This document shows positions 27,690 to 36,839 of a stretch of DNA of 64,000 bases, one piece after another. Source of the DNA: Barthelona sp. PCE (Eukaryota > Metamonada: BaSk clade); contig JAUFOR010000002.1 of assembly GCA_040285745.1 (NCBI GenBank), forward strand, positions 1,302,001 through 1,366,000. Reading direction: 5' to 3'. The notes under the pieces were generated by a model. It was not told where the DNA came from and made no database searches. It saw nothing but the letters and a program-made list of their open reading frames with translations. The position numbers and the translations under genes are program-made. How positions within the stretch are numbered: the first letter of the stretch is position 1; each line of letters opens with the position of its first letter.

Positions 27690-29765
27690 ATGTCCGAACT
27701 CACAGCAAAAAGACATTGGAACACGTTGACAAGTGCGCTTTTAGAGATCTTGGATTTTGAAAAACCCGCTCCCGGTCTAGAAACGGCTTTTAAGAAGATG
27801 AACGCTGATGCACGCAGGGAGAAGATGGAAGCATTTGCCAGAAAATTGGCTGAAGCATGGGAAGATTTAATGTACCTTCGAGAAATTGACTATGCTCCAC
27901 AAAGGGTAGTTTTGATGAATCAAATCATGCCCTTCCTGATGGATAGAATCCTTAAATCACCACATAAAGTACCCTTATCATTAGACTGCACAAAGGGACC
28001 TCCCATTAACTTTTCTGAAAGTGTGGTGGGAGATGAAGTTAAGCGCTTCAACACATTTGACCTGAACTCGGAAATTGCAAGTCTTTGTGAAAAGTTTGAG
28101 AAACCCTTGACATGGCCAGAGACGAGTTCTTCATCCCAGCTCCCAACGGGTCTTACCATAGCACAGAGCATCCGTGAGATCACAAGGATGGAACGCTGGC
28201 GCCAGGGCTTCTCTCGCTTTGAATTTGTCAAATCTTTACTCATTCAGAACACCATGAGCACCAAGAAGGCTGTAGATGTGATTTCTGATTTTTGGTCGAA
28301 CGCAGTAGATAGGAAGAGGGCAAAGGACTCCAAGAGAGAGTCAGACGTCTTCATCAAGTTGGTCGAGGATGATGAAGAGATTCCTGAAGTTTTAGGTCCT
28401 TTAATGACGAGAGAGGAGGCAACAAAGGAGTATCATGACATCGTGAACAAGATCAAGGACGATATGTACAATGGAAAAGAAGTTCTTGACTTGGAGGATA
28501 ACGTATGGTCACAATTCCACGATTGGTTGTTGAACCAGGAGACTCTTCCCAGTAATCTTGACACTTTTGATCCATTTGGAGAGAAGCGTAAGGCTGAAAA
28601 GGAGGAACAGAAGAAGGCCCAGCAAAAGAAACCTCAGAAAAAGGAAAAAGAAGAGGAAGAAGAAGAGGATGTCTATCTCTTTGATTTGGTCTCGGCACTT
28701 CAGCAATATTTCAGTGTATGGGCTAATGCGAAGGCGGAAGTTGGTACACTGAGTGTCAACGAAGACCTCATTAGAGACCAGCTTCATCCTGAATGGCAGA
28801 CGTTTATCAGGCAGAGCATTTGGAAGAAGCTTGAGGATGAGCTTGAGAAACTTCGCATGGAGGTGGAGCTCGCCAATCCTAAAGGAAAGAAAGGTAAGAA
28901 AGGTAAGAAAGGTAAGAAGGGCAAAAAAGGTAAAAAAGGTGGTAAAAAAGGTGGTAAGAAAGGTGGTAAGAAAGGTGGCAAGAAAGGAAAACGATCAAAG
29001 AAGGTCGAGGACTCTCTCAGTGTATTTGCTAAACTCATCCGCTTGGAACAGATCAAGCCAATGAGGCCTGATCCATTTATCGCCCAGTCTGATGTGAGTG
29101 TTGAACTGAGTAATGAGATCCGAGGCACTGGGCTACAGAGCCTGGCTCAAACCCGTGATTCTGTCCTGCAAGAGATTGTGTTTAATGTTCTACTTGGCAG
29201 AAAACGCCGAATTTTGATATTTGGATCGGAAGGAGTTGGTAAGGAGCATCTTGCCCAATATGCATGCTATCTTTCTCACACAATCATGATCCGCAACCCC
29301 AAGAGTACAGCGCAGACAAAGAGCCTTCAGCGTGCTCTTCCGTGCTGTCTGTTATTAACAGATGCAGAGAAGGTCGATAAGAAGCTGAAGAAGGAGCTGG
29401 GCAAGTTTGATGGAGTAGTCGTAATGACATGTACCAATCCTGCAAAGTGTGCAGTAACCCCTGACGTTGCTTACTATGTACCCCACCCAGACCACTCGAC
29501 GAGGCTTGCCATGTGGAAACACTTCAGACCGGAATCCGATGAAATAAGTATCCTAGCTTCTATCTCAAACGGTTTCACTGCCGAGGCAATCAAAAACGCT
29601 TCTAAAGCGCAGGACATTGTAAGTGCCCTGAGCGATGAAAAGATGGTGATGCGCGATGAAGTTGAAACATATGTAACTTTTGCTGAGAAGCTTGTTGAAA
29701 CCGGTGAGTTCCCTTCAAAGAAGAAGAAGGATGATAAGAAAAAGGGGAAAAAGGGGAAAAAGTAA
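27690..29765 (+). CDS. DRC11: Dynein regulatory complex subunit DRC11 / IQCA1-like AAA protein
   Basis: The 691-residue protein has the IQCA1/DRC11 order. A helical N-terminus carries 'DLMYLREIDYAPQRVVLMNQ'. An acidic-basic region (residues about 295-330) comes next. A striking Gly-Lys repeat runs over about 398-430, the same place where IQCA1 has a GKK-rich tract. 'FAKLIRLEQIKPM' follows, then an AAA-like nucleotide-binding domain with ILIFGSEGVGKE as a variant Walker A. The C-terminus ends in another Lys-rich tail. DRC11 belongs to the nexin-dynein regulatory complex that links outer doublets of motile axonemes, so the flagella here should be motile. Walker A is GxxGxGKE rather than GKT/S, so ATP hydrolysis is uncertain. 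Confidence 0.7.
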   Translation: MSELTAKRHWNTLTSALLEILDFEKPAPGLETAFKKMNADARREKMEAFARKLAEAWEDLMYLREIDYAPQRVVLMNQIMPFLMDRILKSPHKVPLSLDCTKGPPINFSESVVGDEVKRFNTFDLNSEIASLCEKFEKPLTWPETSSSSQLPTGLTIAQSIREITRMERWRQGFSRFEFVKSLLIQNTMSTKKAVDVISDFWSNAVDRKRAKDSKRESDVFIKLVEDDEEIPEVLGPLMTREEATKEYHDIVNKIKDDMYNGKEVLDLEDNVWSQFHDWLLNQETLPSNLDTFDPFGEKRKAEKEEQKKAQQKKPQKKEKEEEEEEDVYLFDLVSALQQYFSVWANAKAEVGTLSVNEDLIRDQLHPEWQTFIRQSIWKKLEDELEKLRMEVELANPKGKKGKKGKKGKKGKKGKKGGKKGGKKGGKKGGKKGKRSKKVEDSLSVFAKLIRLEQIKPMRPDPFIAQSDVSVELSNEIRGTGLQSLAQTRDSVLQEIVFNVLLGRKRRILIFGSEGVGKEHLAQYACYLSHTIMIRNPKSTAQTKSLQRALPCCLLLTDAEKVDKKLKKELGKFDGVVVMTCTNPAKCAVTPDVAYYVPHPDHSTRLAMWKHFRPESDEISILASISNGFTAEAIKNASKAQDIVSALSDEKMVMRDEVETYVTFAEKLVETGEFPSKKKKDDKKKGKKGKK
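28881..28990 (+). repeat. In-frame Gly-Lys minisatellite inside DRC11
   Basis: About 110 bp made of 9-bp GGTAAGAAA-like units (Gly-Lys-Lys) followed by 12-bp GGTGGTAAGAAA-like units (Gly-Gly-Lys-Lys). Unit numbers may vary between alleles. Confidence 0.9.
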
Positions 29766-29822
29766 AAACTGAATTAACGTACATTTTTTATTGTCAATGC
29801 TGTAATTTAATGCATCATTTGA

Positions 29823-30875
29823 CTAGAACTTTGGTACAAGATATTTTCTCGACATATCCCTGTACTTGTGCCCTTTCTTCTTTTTTGACTTTGAAACTTT
29901 TTTCATTTTTGCTGCTTTTGTTGTCTTCTCAGCAACAGATATGCGTGCGTGCGCTGTCACCGGTCTCTTCTTCTTCTTCTTGGTCTTTTTTGAAGGGGAT
30001 TCTGGTTTCTCTTCCACACGCGCGTACTTCTCAGAAAAATGTGGTGCAAGCTTTAGCACACCATCCTTCTCCTGCTGTTGATGCTTCTGGATAAGCATCT
30101 CTTGTAAGTCCCAGGTCTTCCTTACACTATCTTCGAGCTTAGTCTTCAACAAATTATACTTCATACCGAGGGTGTTGAGTTCCTTTTGCATGGCATCCAT
30201 CTCTGTCTTCATCTCGGCGTCATGCTGGTGGTAGTGCTGTACCTGCTCCCTTAACAACGTCTTTTCTTCATCCAGCTCAGACACTGGTTCTTCATCTTCC
30301 TTCTTTGCAGAAATCATTGACAGCAAATGGTTAATACGCTCCTCATTGCGCTCCTTCTCCTGTTCTTGATTGCAAATGATCATGTCTATCATATTATTCT
30401 GATGTTCCAGCATTCCCATCAACTTAATGACCAATGGATTCGAGAAATGGTCAATCTTCTTGACAGTCTCCATTGCCAGTCGCTCAACTGCATCGTCCTT
30501 CGTTTCATCATTAATGGTTTCAACTAAATCTGGACTTTCCGCAAAAGATACATGTAAAGCTTCTTCATTTCTCTCTTTTGACTCATTCACTGACGCAGCT
30601 AGCTCTCTGGGATCAAATTTGGTTGTTTTTAACAACTCTGACATTTTAACACCGTCATAAGTATCTTCACCTAACGACAATTTGTCTACGAGATCATTAT
30701 CAATATGTTGTGCGAACCCCGCCTTGCGAATATCCTCTGTCAAAGGAATCCGCACACCCTCTGCTCTCGCCATGTGCTCTTTGGCATTAACAACATCTAG
30801 ACTAAACCGATTAAGAAGCTCATCGACAGGGATTTCAGTGTCCAAAAGTTCTATTTCCTCGAGTGTATCGCTCAT
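29823..30875 (-). CDS. Coiled-coil protein with Lys-rich C-terminus, unknown function
   Basis: The 350-residue protein is acidic at the N-terminus ('EEIELLDTEIPVDELLNRF'). It has a coiled coil at about 165-270 and ends in a strongly basic tail (residues about 285-350) containing KKTKKKKKRP and SKSKKKKGHKY. No family was recognised. It converges on DRC11 and diverges from the next coiled-coil gene. The basic tail could bind microtubules or nucleic acid; that is inference only. Confidence 0.65.
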   Translation of the reverse strand: MSDTLEEIELLDTEIPVDELLNRFSLDVVNAKEHMARAEGVRIPLTEDIRKAGFAQHIDNDLVDKLSLGEDTYDGVKMSELLKTTKFDPRELAASVNESKERNEEALHVSFAESPDLVETINDETKDDAVERLAMETVKKIDHFSNPLVIKLMGMLEHQNNMIDMIICNQEQEKERNEERINHLLSMISAKKEDEEPVSELDEEKTLLREQVQHYHQHDAEMKTEMDAMQKELNTLGMKYNLLKTKLEDSVRKTWDLQEMLIQKHQQQEKDGVLKLAPHFSEKYARVEEKPESPSKKTKKKKKRPVTAHARISVAEKTTKAAKMKKVSKSKKKKGHKYRDMSRKYLVPKF

Positions 30876-30975
30876 TGTTGATAAACTTAATGATATGGTT
30901 GATAAAATTGCTTACACTTTTTTGCCGCTTCCTTCAACGAATTTATTTGAGAAATCCTGGGCTTTTGTATAGTAG
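30876..30975. promoter_or_regulatory. 100-bp divergent promoter between two coiled-coil genes
   Basis: The two ATGs are 100 bp apart on opposite strands. No distinctive motif was found. Confidence 0.4.
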
Positions 30976-31827
30976 ATGCCTTTAAAGTCAAAGAAAGGGC
31001 AAAAAAAGCGTTCCCCCAAACGCGCAATTGAAAAAAGCAAATTGGTTAATACTTTAGCTACTTTGAATCCCGGGGATAAGCACAAAATATCAATGCTCAT
31101 CAAAAAGGTCTCTGACTTGCAGCAGAAGACAACTGAACAGGAGGAAACAATTCGAAACCTTAAAAATTCCAGTTCTGATGACTGTGTGAACCATCAAGCC
31201 CGAATCACCGATCTTGAATCAAAGCTGCGTAAGGTTATAACAGAGTATGCCATTCTAAAAAGACGATATTCACAGAGCATCGTTCTACTTGAGCAATACA
31301 GCACAGCACACAACTCTCTGACATTAGACACTCCAAAGCCAGAACCTTCACCCCAGCAGACAGCCGCAGAAGTGCGAAACATAGGATGTATGGCTGGTAT
31401 TGATGTGAAAAATGAAGGAACCCAAACCGATGAAGCTTCACCCACTGTATCAATGGAGGCTTATCAGGCGGTGTTGGCAGAGAACGAGATCTTAAAGAGA
31501 CAGACACAGCAAAACAATTTATTCAGAGAGATTGTACGTAGATCACCACTCAGACAACATGACAATGAAGACAGTTTGCTGCAATTAACGCCTTCTCCTT
31601 TTAAGGTCATGCATCGGCCTGAAACACCGCTTGTAAGCACGATTGATAGTCCAACTGATCTTAGTGTGCAACACTATAGTTATGGAGATTCAATAACCGA
31701 CATTATTGATGATCTACAACGACAGATGGCTCCGTTAAACGAAAGAAATGAGTTGTCAACACTATTTGAAGAATACAATGATGAAACACTAGAGGAAATC
31801 AGTTCATTCCTTGACCTCATGCGGTGA
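30976..31827 (+). CDS. Coiled-coil protein, possibly hinderin (KIAA1328)-like
   Basis: The 283-residue protein starts with a basic segment, then 'LNPGDKHKISMLIKKVSDL' and a coiled coil to about residue 120 with 'LKRRYSQSIVLLEQYS'. These resemble the 'EDKRRIANLIKEL' and 'YRECQELLSLYQKY' elements I recall for vertebrate hinderin. The resemblance is limited and no search was possible. The C-terminal half is low-complexity with SP/TP sites (RRSPLRQ, LTPSPFK) and an acidic end. Its stop codon is only 6 bp from that of the convergent VWA gene. Confidence 0.6.
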   Translation: MPLKSKKGQKKRSPKRAIEKSKLVNTLATLNPGDKHKISMLIKKVSDLQQKTTEQEETIRNLKNSSSDDCVNHQARITDLESKLRKVITEYAILKRRYSQSIVLLEQYSTAHNSLTLDTPKPEPSPQQTAAEVRNIGCMAGIDVKNEGTQTDEASPTVSMEAYQAVLAENEILKRQTQQNNLFREIVRRSPLRQHDNEDSLLQLTPSPFKVMHRPETPLVSTIDSPTDLSVQHYSYGDSITDIIDDLQRQMAPLNERNELSTLFEEYNDETLEEISSFLDLMR

Positions 31828-31833
31828 TACTTA

Positions 31834-33558
31834 CTACTGAACAACCGCCAAGGGAACATCACCATATAGATCCTCTCCCTCCTCCAACATTGATACGTTA
31901 ACTCTCACTGGCAACGCTCCGATGTTGAGAGGTGTTCCTGTGCTCACTATCTCACCTGTTTGTTGCAACACATTGTTATGGTCCATATCATTTATATTGT
32001 CAGACATTTGCCCTGTCATTGGTTCACCATCATCATCAAAATCAAACACCTTCTGCTTATGAGCAAAGCTATCAAATAAAATCGTTAGTAAAAGCATGAC
32101 AATGAAGAAAATAACCCAAAAAAACGCAGTACGATATTCCATAAAGAAACTTGACTCGACTGTATACATTCCCGTACACCCATTGCAGTGATATTCTGAA
32201 CCACGTACGGCCTCAAGCATACATGTATTCTGAGTTCGCACGGGACATTGTCTGCTGCTACGAATAGCATCAAAAACTTCATCCACTGTGTTGACTGCAA
32301 GCAACGTAGTTGCATCAAACTCCAGACCAACAACACCTCTTAGAGAACTACCAGATCCTGTGAAAATTGGATAATGTGCAGTGATTATTGAAGAGTTATC
32401 GAAAGAAAAATGAACGGAAGGTGTGATATGTACATATGACAAAAAAAAGTTATGCAAGGCTGACATTTCACTTGCCAAATACTCCATATTACCGCCAAAA
32501 GCAGCGAAAATACCATTGTAATTACATGCAAGCTTCTGTAACTGAATATGGTCGAGCTTATCGGTCAAACTGATAACACTAATGAAGGTCTTATTACTAA
32601 TTGAGCTCTGTGCCTCCATCTGTGCATCCACGTAATCTAAGATTGCAGCGTCCGTGCTTATCAACCCATCTGTGAAAAAAATTATTTGCATCGAGCACAC
32701 ATCGGTGTACGTATCTGAAGTTTCATTTAAAGCCAGAAAGACTTGTTCAAACCCTGTTTGCAACTGCAATGGACCAGAAGGAACGAGATTAGAGACCTGT
32801 GCAAGTAAATTCTGCTTGTTTGCTGTTGTTCCGTTCACGAATCCGTTGTAACCATTCATATTAAAAATATGATCTGAAAACGGTACAATAAGCACCCTGT
32901 CATCGAAATCCAACTGTTCTAGTACCTTTTCTATTGAAGTCAGTAAACGGTCAAAAACTTCTCCCCTGATGGAACCACTCAAATCCAACATAAAAACAAC
33001 AACTTTGGTCGAACTAAAGGCACGTGAATACCAAGGCAGAGTTCTCACATCGAACTTAGAAAGACAGGTTGCTGTATTCAAGCAAGTTCCATTAGTTGTT
33101 TCCAGTGAAAAAGGGACTTTAGGATAATGAGCATAAGCTGCTTTATCCCTTGATCCGTAGTGGATGGACATGATGGACTCGTCAATAGTGGATAAATCGT
33201 ATGCATTCTTGAGTACAGGTTTCATATCAACAAAAGAACAGAAGTGATTGTTTTGCAGGATTGTTTCAGCTGTTGAGAACAAAAGAATATCATCAGTGTC
33301 AACATATGTTCCAGAGCAACTACAAGAACTGCTATTACCGAAACCTGTTTGGCAACTAGTGCCCGAAAAATCACAGTTATTTGGAATAATACATGTTGAA
33401 GAACTGTGGTTGTCGAGGTGCTCTGTGACGTTATTTGCCAAAGAAATTATATAATCTTCAACGTTTGTAAAAAATGTATTGAGAGTCGATGCATAAGCAC
33501 ATCCTGCACACAAAATAAGCAACAGAGCAAAACTTGCTGCTGTTGAACTCTTAGTCAT
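31834..33558 (-). CDS. Type I membrane protein with extracellular VWA domain (alpha2-delta/VWA-cache type)
   Basis: From the ATG at 33558 the product is 574 residues with a signal peptide (MTKSSTAASFALLLILCAGCAYA); the longer frame upstream has no ATG. A Cys-rich stretch precedes 'LPWYSRAF'. A VWA domain of about 190 residues follows with a complete-looking MIDAS motif, DLSGS. There is a cache-like middle, a CxxC pair near 'YHCNGCTG', one TM helix (about 475-500) and a short acidic cytosolic tail. The order VWA-N, VWA, membrane anchor recalls calcium-channel alpha2-delta and CACHD1 proteins. Ligand and partner are unknown. It shares a 43-bp divergent promoter with the next gene. Confidence 0.7.
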   Translation of the reverse strand: MTKSSTAASFALLLILCAGCAYASTLNTFFTNVEDYIISLANNVTEHLDNHSSSTCIIPNNCDFSGTSCQTGFGNSSSCSCSGTYVDTDDILLFSTAETILQNNHFCSFVDMKPVLKNAYDLSTIDESIMSIHYGSRDKAAYAHYPKVPFSLETTNGTCLNTATCLSKFDVRTLPWYSRAFSSTKVVVFMLDLSGSIRGEVFDRLLTSIEKVLEQLDFDDRVLIVPFSDHIFNMNGYNGFVNGTTANKQNLLAQVSNLVPSGPLQLQTGFEQVFLALNETSDTYTDVCSMQIIFFTDGLISTDAAILDYVDAQMEAQSSISNKTFISVISLTDKLDHIQLQKLACNYNGIFAAFGGNMEYLASEMSALHNFFLSYVHITPSVHFSFDNSSIITAHYPIFTGSGSSLRGVVGLEFDATTLLAVNTVDEVFDAIRSSRQCPVRTQNTCMLEAVRGSEYHCNGCTGMYTVESSFFMEYRTAFFWVIFFIVMLLLTILFDSFAHKQKVFDFDDDGEPMTGQMSDNINDMDHNNVLQQTGEIVSTGTPLNIGALPVRVNVSMLEEGEDLYGDVPLAVVQ

Positions 33559-33601
33559 CGTTTGAAAAGGTGGATGAAAGAAAACAGATGCTTTTAAAAA
33601 A

Positions 33602-34321
33602 ATGTCGCATTCATCAACGTTTAACGTTAAGCTCGCTTCACAGGTGAGCTCATCGGGCACAGCTATAAGCGCAGAGGCACCACTCCTCGATATAATTGTT
33701 CGCAATTTGGTAAATGAATCAATTCCTGACCCAGAAATGCTGTCTCGGCAATTTGAGGAGCAGTTACAGACCAAAAGGGATGAAGAGCGGAAGCATGAGA
33801 GGGATTTATTGTTAGCAACTGAACGTTATGCTGATGAAGCAAATTCTGCACTTATGGACAAAGATGTCGACGATGCAAACTCAAAGAAGGAAGAATTCCG
33901 CATTGCAAGGAACCTGGCCAGTCTTTCTCGCAGACACCGTGCGAAAGTTCGTTCAGACACTGTTAAAAAGACACCTATACGAAAAAAGTTGAAGAAGAAG
34001 GAGAAGAAGAAAAAATCAAAGCGATCTCCACAACCAAATGTACCCAAAACACCAACTGATGAGGAAAAAAAAGTGCTATCTGAAGAAAAAAATGCAAGAG
34101 AAACAAATCGATATTTTGAAAGTTTTGAACGAGAGTTACATGCATATTTCGGAAACAATAGGGCATCAATTAATCCCCCATGCCCTTGTGGATATGAAGT
34201 ATTGCTCGGTGAAAAACATTTGTGTAATTGTATTTATTATCGTGATGAGGAATTATGGTTAGAAAAACTCATTGAAATCATTGAATTCAACAATATGTTA
34301 GCACGTGGCCAGTCAAAGTAA
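33602..34321 (+). CDS. Basic coiled-coil protein with C-terminal Cys/His motif
   Basis: The 239-residue protein has a charged helical middle, a very basic linker (KKLKKKEKKKKSKR) and a compact C-terminal module reading PPCPCGYEVLL then HLCNCIYYR. The CxC...HxCxC spacing suggests a small metal site. The pattern reminds me of the Cys-containing C-terminus of some vertebrate ciliary coiled-coil proteins (CCDC15 is a candidate), but I cannot confirm this. Its start is 43 bp from the divergent VWA gene and its stop 7 bp from the convergent propeller gene, so transcripts on both sides must overlap. Confidence 0.6.
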   Translation: MSHSSTFNVKLASQVSSSGTAISAEAPLLDIIVRNLVNESIPDPEMLSRQFEEQLQTKRDEERKHERDLLLATERYADEANSALMDKDVDDANSKKEEFRIARNLASLSRRHRAKVRSDTVKKTPIRKKLKKKEKKKKSKRSPQPNVPKTPTDEEKKVLSEEKNARETNRYFESFERELHAYFGNNRASINPPCPCGYEVLLGEKHLCNCIYYRDEELWLEKLIEIIEFNNMLARGQSK

Positions 34322-34328
34322 TGGTATC

Positions 34329-35768
34329 TTAATAGAACCCGACCCTCTGCATGTTTTTCCCCATTGTATATGAAAAAGCACTGCTTCCAGGTTCATCATC
34401 TGTTGAAATTTTGTATAAAATGCCATCCATATCACCGACATAGATGTTTCCACTAGGATCCATTGCTAGAGCCACTTGGTTAACATCAGAACCAAGTATT
34501 CCTGTTCTGCCAACCAGTTTTGTTGAATAGGTGATCTCTCCTGTTGATTGTTCAGCTCCGTATATGTACCTGTCCTCTCCTGCAAAATAAACACGCTTCT
34601 TACCTAGAATAGGACTGCTGTATACATCATATAAGTCTTCGATTGACCAGACTACAACACCAGTTTCTCCATGTAACTTAACAAACCGAGATTTATCGTT
34701 GTTCTTTGTTCCCATGTACATGTTTCCTGTGGCATCAACGGCTGGGCTCACAATTATCTTGCCTTCACCAAGGTTGGCCCTATACTTCTCAGTTCCATTC
34801 GGAAAGAACGTAAATACCTTATGTTTCATGGTACCCACTGCAAGTGTACCGTCTGGACGAGGAACAACCTGGCCAAAACGGTCAATTGTGTGGTCAATTT
34901 TGGTGAGATGATACATTAATGCTCCGTCTGAAGCTCTGTAGCAATAGAACTTGTCAGCACCAAAGTAAACATAACCATTGTGTATTGTTGGCTGGAAGCC
35001 TATTCCCTTGATTGGGAAATCGGATTCGAAAGGAACCGTGATATTCCAGCGTCTAATACCAGCCTTTGTAAATGAGTTGAAAGTCCGACCTAGTACGTAA
35101 ACATTTCCTGACTCGTCGATGCTCGGGTAGATGCGCTGTAGTTCGGCCCATTGAAAGCCTCCTGCGTCATCAACATTCTCAGATATCGTATAATTCCACA
35201 TAACTGTAGCCGTTGCACCATTATCTCTGATTTGATATAAAAAGTCCTGTTTTCGCTTGCTTTTGTCGTCGGTGTGTGATTCCAGGACAACATATATGTA
35301 CAAGACGCCAGAATCGTCATGAATAACTGGTCCTCCTCTGACCTCCAGCGGACCAAAGTCCAACGACCATATGGGTGCTGAACTGTCCCTGTGAAACTTG
35401 AATAGTGTGTAGTGGTCCTTAAGACCACCTGTTTTGCGACCATTGGCATCATTAGATGTTCCAATGTATAAGTTCTCACCGAATAGCGCTGGTGATGAGT
35501 AGTAAAAGAGCTCCCAGTCACCAGATTCGATGTCAAAACCTGAACCACTTGTCTTAAAGGTCCAGACAATGTTCTGTGTGTGAAAAATCATCCTAAAGAG
35601 GATAAGGTATGTAAAAAAGCCAATAATACCCAAGATGATACAAAGTATCGTGCAGCAGCGACAAAATTTTTGGTAACATGAACGATGATACCGTTTAAGT
35701 TGAAAAGATGAGGCTGTTCTTGGGAATGACTCCAGGCTCACATGCTTGCGCAGTGCGACCGTTCTCAT
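34329..35768 (-). CDS. Type II membrane protein with PQQ-like (BamB/Irp-like) beta-propeller
   Basis: The 479-residue protein has a basic cytosolic N-terminus, one TM helix at about 35-65 ('ILCIILGIIGFFTYLILFRM') and a luminal or extracellular propeller. The propeller blades repeat patterns such as 'GNMYMGTKNND', 'VYFAGEDRYIYGAEQSTGE' and 'GNIYVGDMDGILYKIS', typical of PQQ_2 repeats. Such propellers are usually protein-interaction platforms; catalytic PQQ binding is not implied. The natural partner is unknown. Similar proteins occur in several protists and bacteria, so a transferred domain is possible but not shown. Confidence 0.7.
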   Translation of the reverse strand: MRTVALRKHVSLESFPRTASSFQLKRYHRSCYQKFCRCCTILCIILGIIGFFTYLILFRMIFHTQNIVWTFKTSGSGFDIESGDWELFYYSSPALFGENLYIGTSNDANGRKTGGLKDHYTLFKFHRDSSAPIWSLDFGPLEVRGGPVIHDDSGVLYIYVVLESHTDDKSKRKQDFLYQIRDNGATATVMWNYTISENVDDAGGFQWAELQRIYPSIDESGNVYVLGRTFNSFTKAGIRRWNITVPFESDFPIKGIGFQPTIHNGYVYFGADKFYCYRASDGALMYHLTKIDHTIDRFGQVVPRPDGTLAVGTMKHKVFTFFPNGTEKYRANLGEGKIIVSPAVDATGNMYMGTKNNDKSRFVKLHGETGVVVWSIEDLYDVYSSPILGKKRVYFAGEDRYIYGAEQSTGEITYSTKLVGRTGILGSDVNQVALAMDPSGNIYVGDMDGILYKISTDDEPGSSAFSYTMGKNMQRVGFY

Positions 35769-36085
35769 GGAGTTACGCGTAGAAATTGGAAAAAATGCGT
35801 GGTAAAAGGGGATAAAATTGAAAAAACAGTTTACAGGACCTTTTGTTGGATCATTACTTGGTCTGTGCGCAATTAATGCAGTGAAAAGCTCACTCTACCG
35901 GAAAAAAATGATAGAAACTGAAGCAAACATAACCTGTTCTAAAAAAAACCAAAAAGAATACGTTACAAAATTCACATATCATATCACAAATCATCTCTGT
36001 TTAGTGTATTTCTTGATGATTTAATCTCATTTATGTAAGTATACCAAATTTATCAAAAAAAAGCTGAATATTTATCAGGAATATA
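35769..36085. other. Spacer without confident gene
   Basis: A 317-bp AT-rich stretch lies between the propeller gene's start and the next minus-strand gene's stop. A plus-strand frame (35806-36024) encodes a hydrophobic peptide but has no early ATG; I do not call it. Confidence 0.4.
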
Positions 36086-36655
36086 TCAGAATGATAAGCC
36101 ACCCAAATATGGGAAAATATCAACCAGTGTGTCCTTTTTCGTAGAGCTAAAAGAAGAACCTGTCATCATTGAAACTAAACATGCAGCAAAATCCACAAAC
36201 AAATTATCAAAGGTAGAAAACCTTGATATATAATTCTGAAATCGACTCACAATGAACTTCTTACGATCTGGGTCCACATTGTCCTGAAAACAATCGAAAA
36301 AAAGCTTTGGATACTGTTGTAATTCCTCGAATAAAGTAAGAAGCCCATTACAGCATTTAACCTGTTCGTTACGTGAGCTCAGGGAGATTTCTGCTTTTTC
36401 CCTTAATTGTTGAATTCTAAAAACAAGCTCGCGATGCATAACATTAAGATTCTCTCGTTCGACATTTCTGTCTTTTTTAGAAGGATTTTGGGTGGTTGTA
36501 TCAGAAATATAGCTATCTATGAGCCTTAAACTGGATGAAATAGCATCATTATTTTCCTTTCGCTTATCTTCAGTATTCCAATCATGTGTTAGTGTAATTT
36601 TGTTTTCCTTGGCAATCTTGGAGGCCCTGGATCGTTTTTTTCGCTTTTTAAACAT
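36086..36655 (-). CDS. Small helical protein of unknown function
   Basis: The ATG at 36655 gives 189 residues starting MFKKRKKRSRASK, a basic N-terminus that could be a nuclear-localisation signal. The rest is predicted helical with 'RELVFRIQQLREKAEISL', two Cys (KCCNG) and a C-terminal hydrophobic helix-like region. No family was recognised. It is divergent from the uridine-phosphorylase-like gene. Confidence 0.5.
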   Translation of the reverse strand: MFKKRKKRSRASKIAKENKITLTHDWNTEDKRKENNDAISSSLRLIDSYISDTTTQNPSKKDRNVERENLNVMHRELVFRIQQLREKAEISLSSRNEQVKCCNGLLTLFEELQQYPKLFFDCFQDNVDPDRKKFIVSRFQNYISRFSTFDNLFVDFAACLVSMMTGSSFSSTKKDTLVDIFPYLGGLSF

Positions 36656-36666
36656 GAGTGACAAAG

Positions 36667-36703
36667 ATAAAGGATTTTTGTGAGAATAAAGGATTTTGTA
36701 AGA
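36667..36703. repeat. Imperfect tandem 19/18-bp repeat in divergent promoter
   Basis: ATAAAGGATTTTTGTGAGA (36667-36685) is followed directly by ATAAAGGATTTTGTAAGA (36686-36703). It lies 12-48 bp upstream of the small helical-protein gene's ATG. Confidence 0.75.
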
Positions 36704-36839
36704 TTTGTTTCAGAAATAAGGTTACATAAATGTTTCCTCGGGGATTGTACATCAGAAATGAACTATAATCAGTGTCATACACTTGAACAAACAAGTTCAA
36801 CCTGCATAACTTTTTCTTACTCACTACAAAAATTTAAAG

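Noticed and set aside
35806-36024. Plus-strand hydrophobic frame between propeller and helical-protein genes
   Set aside because: No early ATG, no convincing splice to an upstream exon and no family match.
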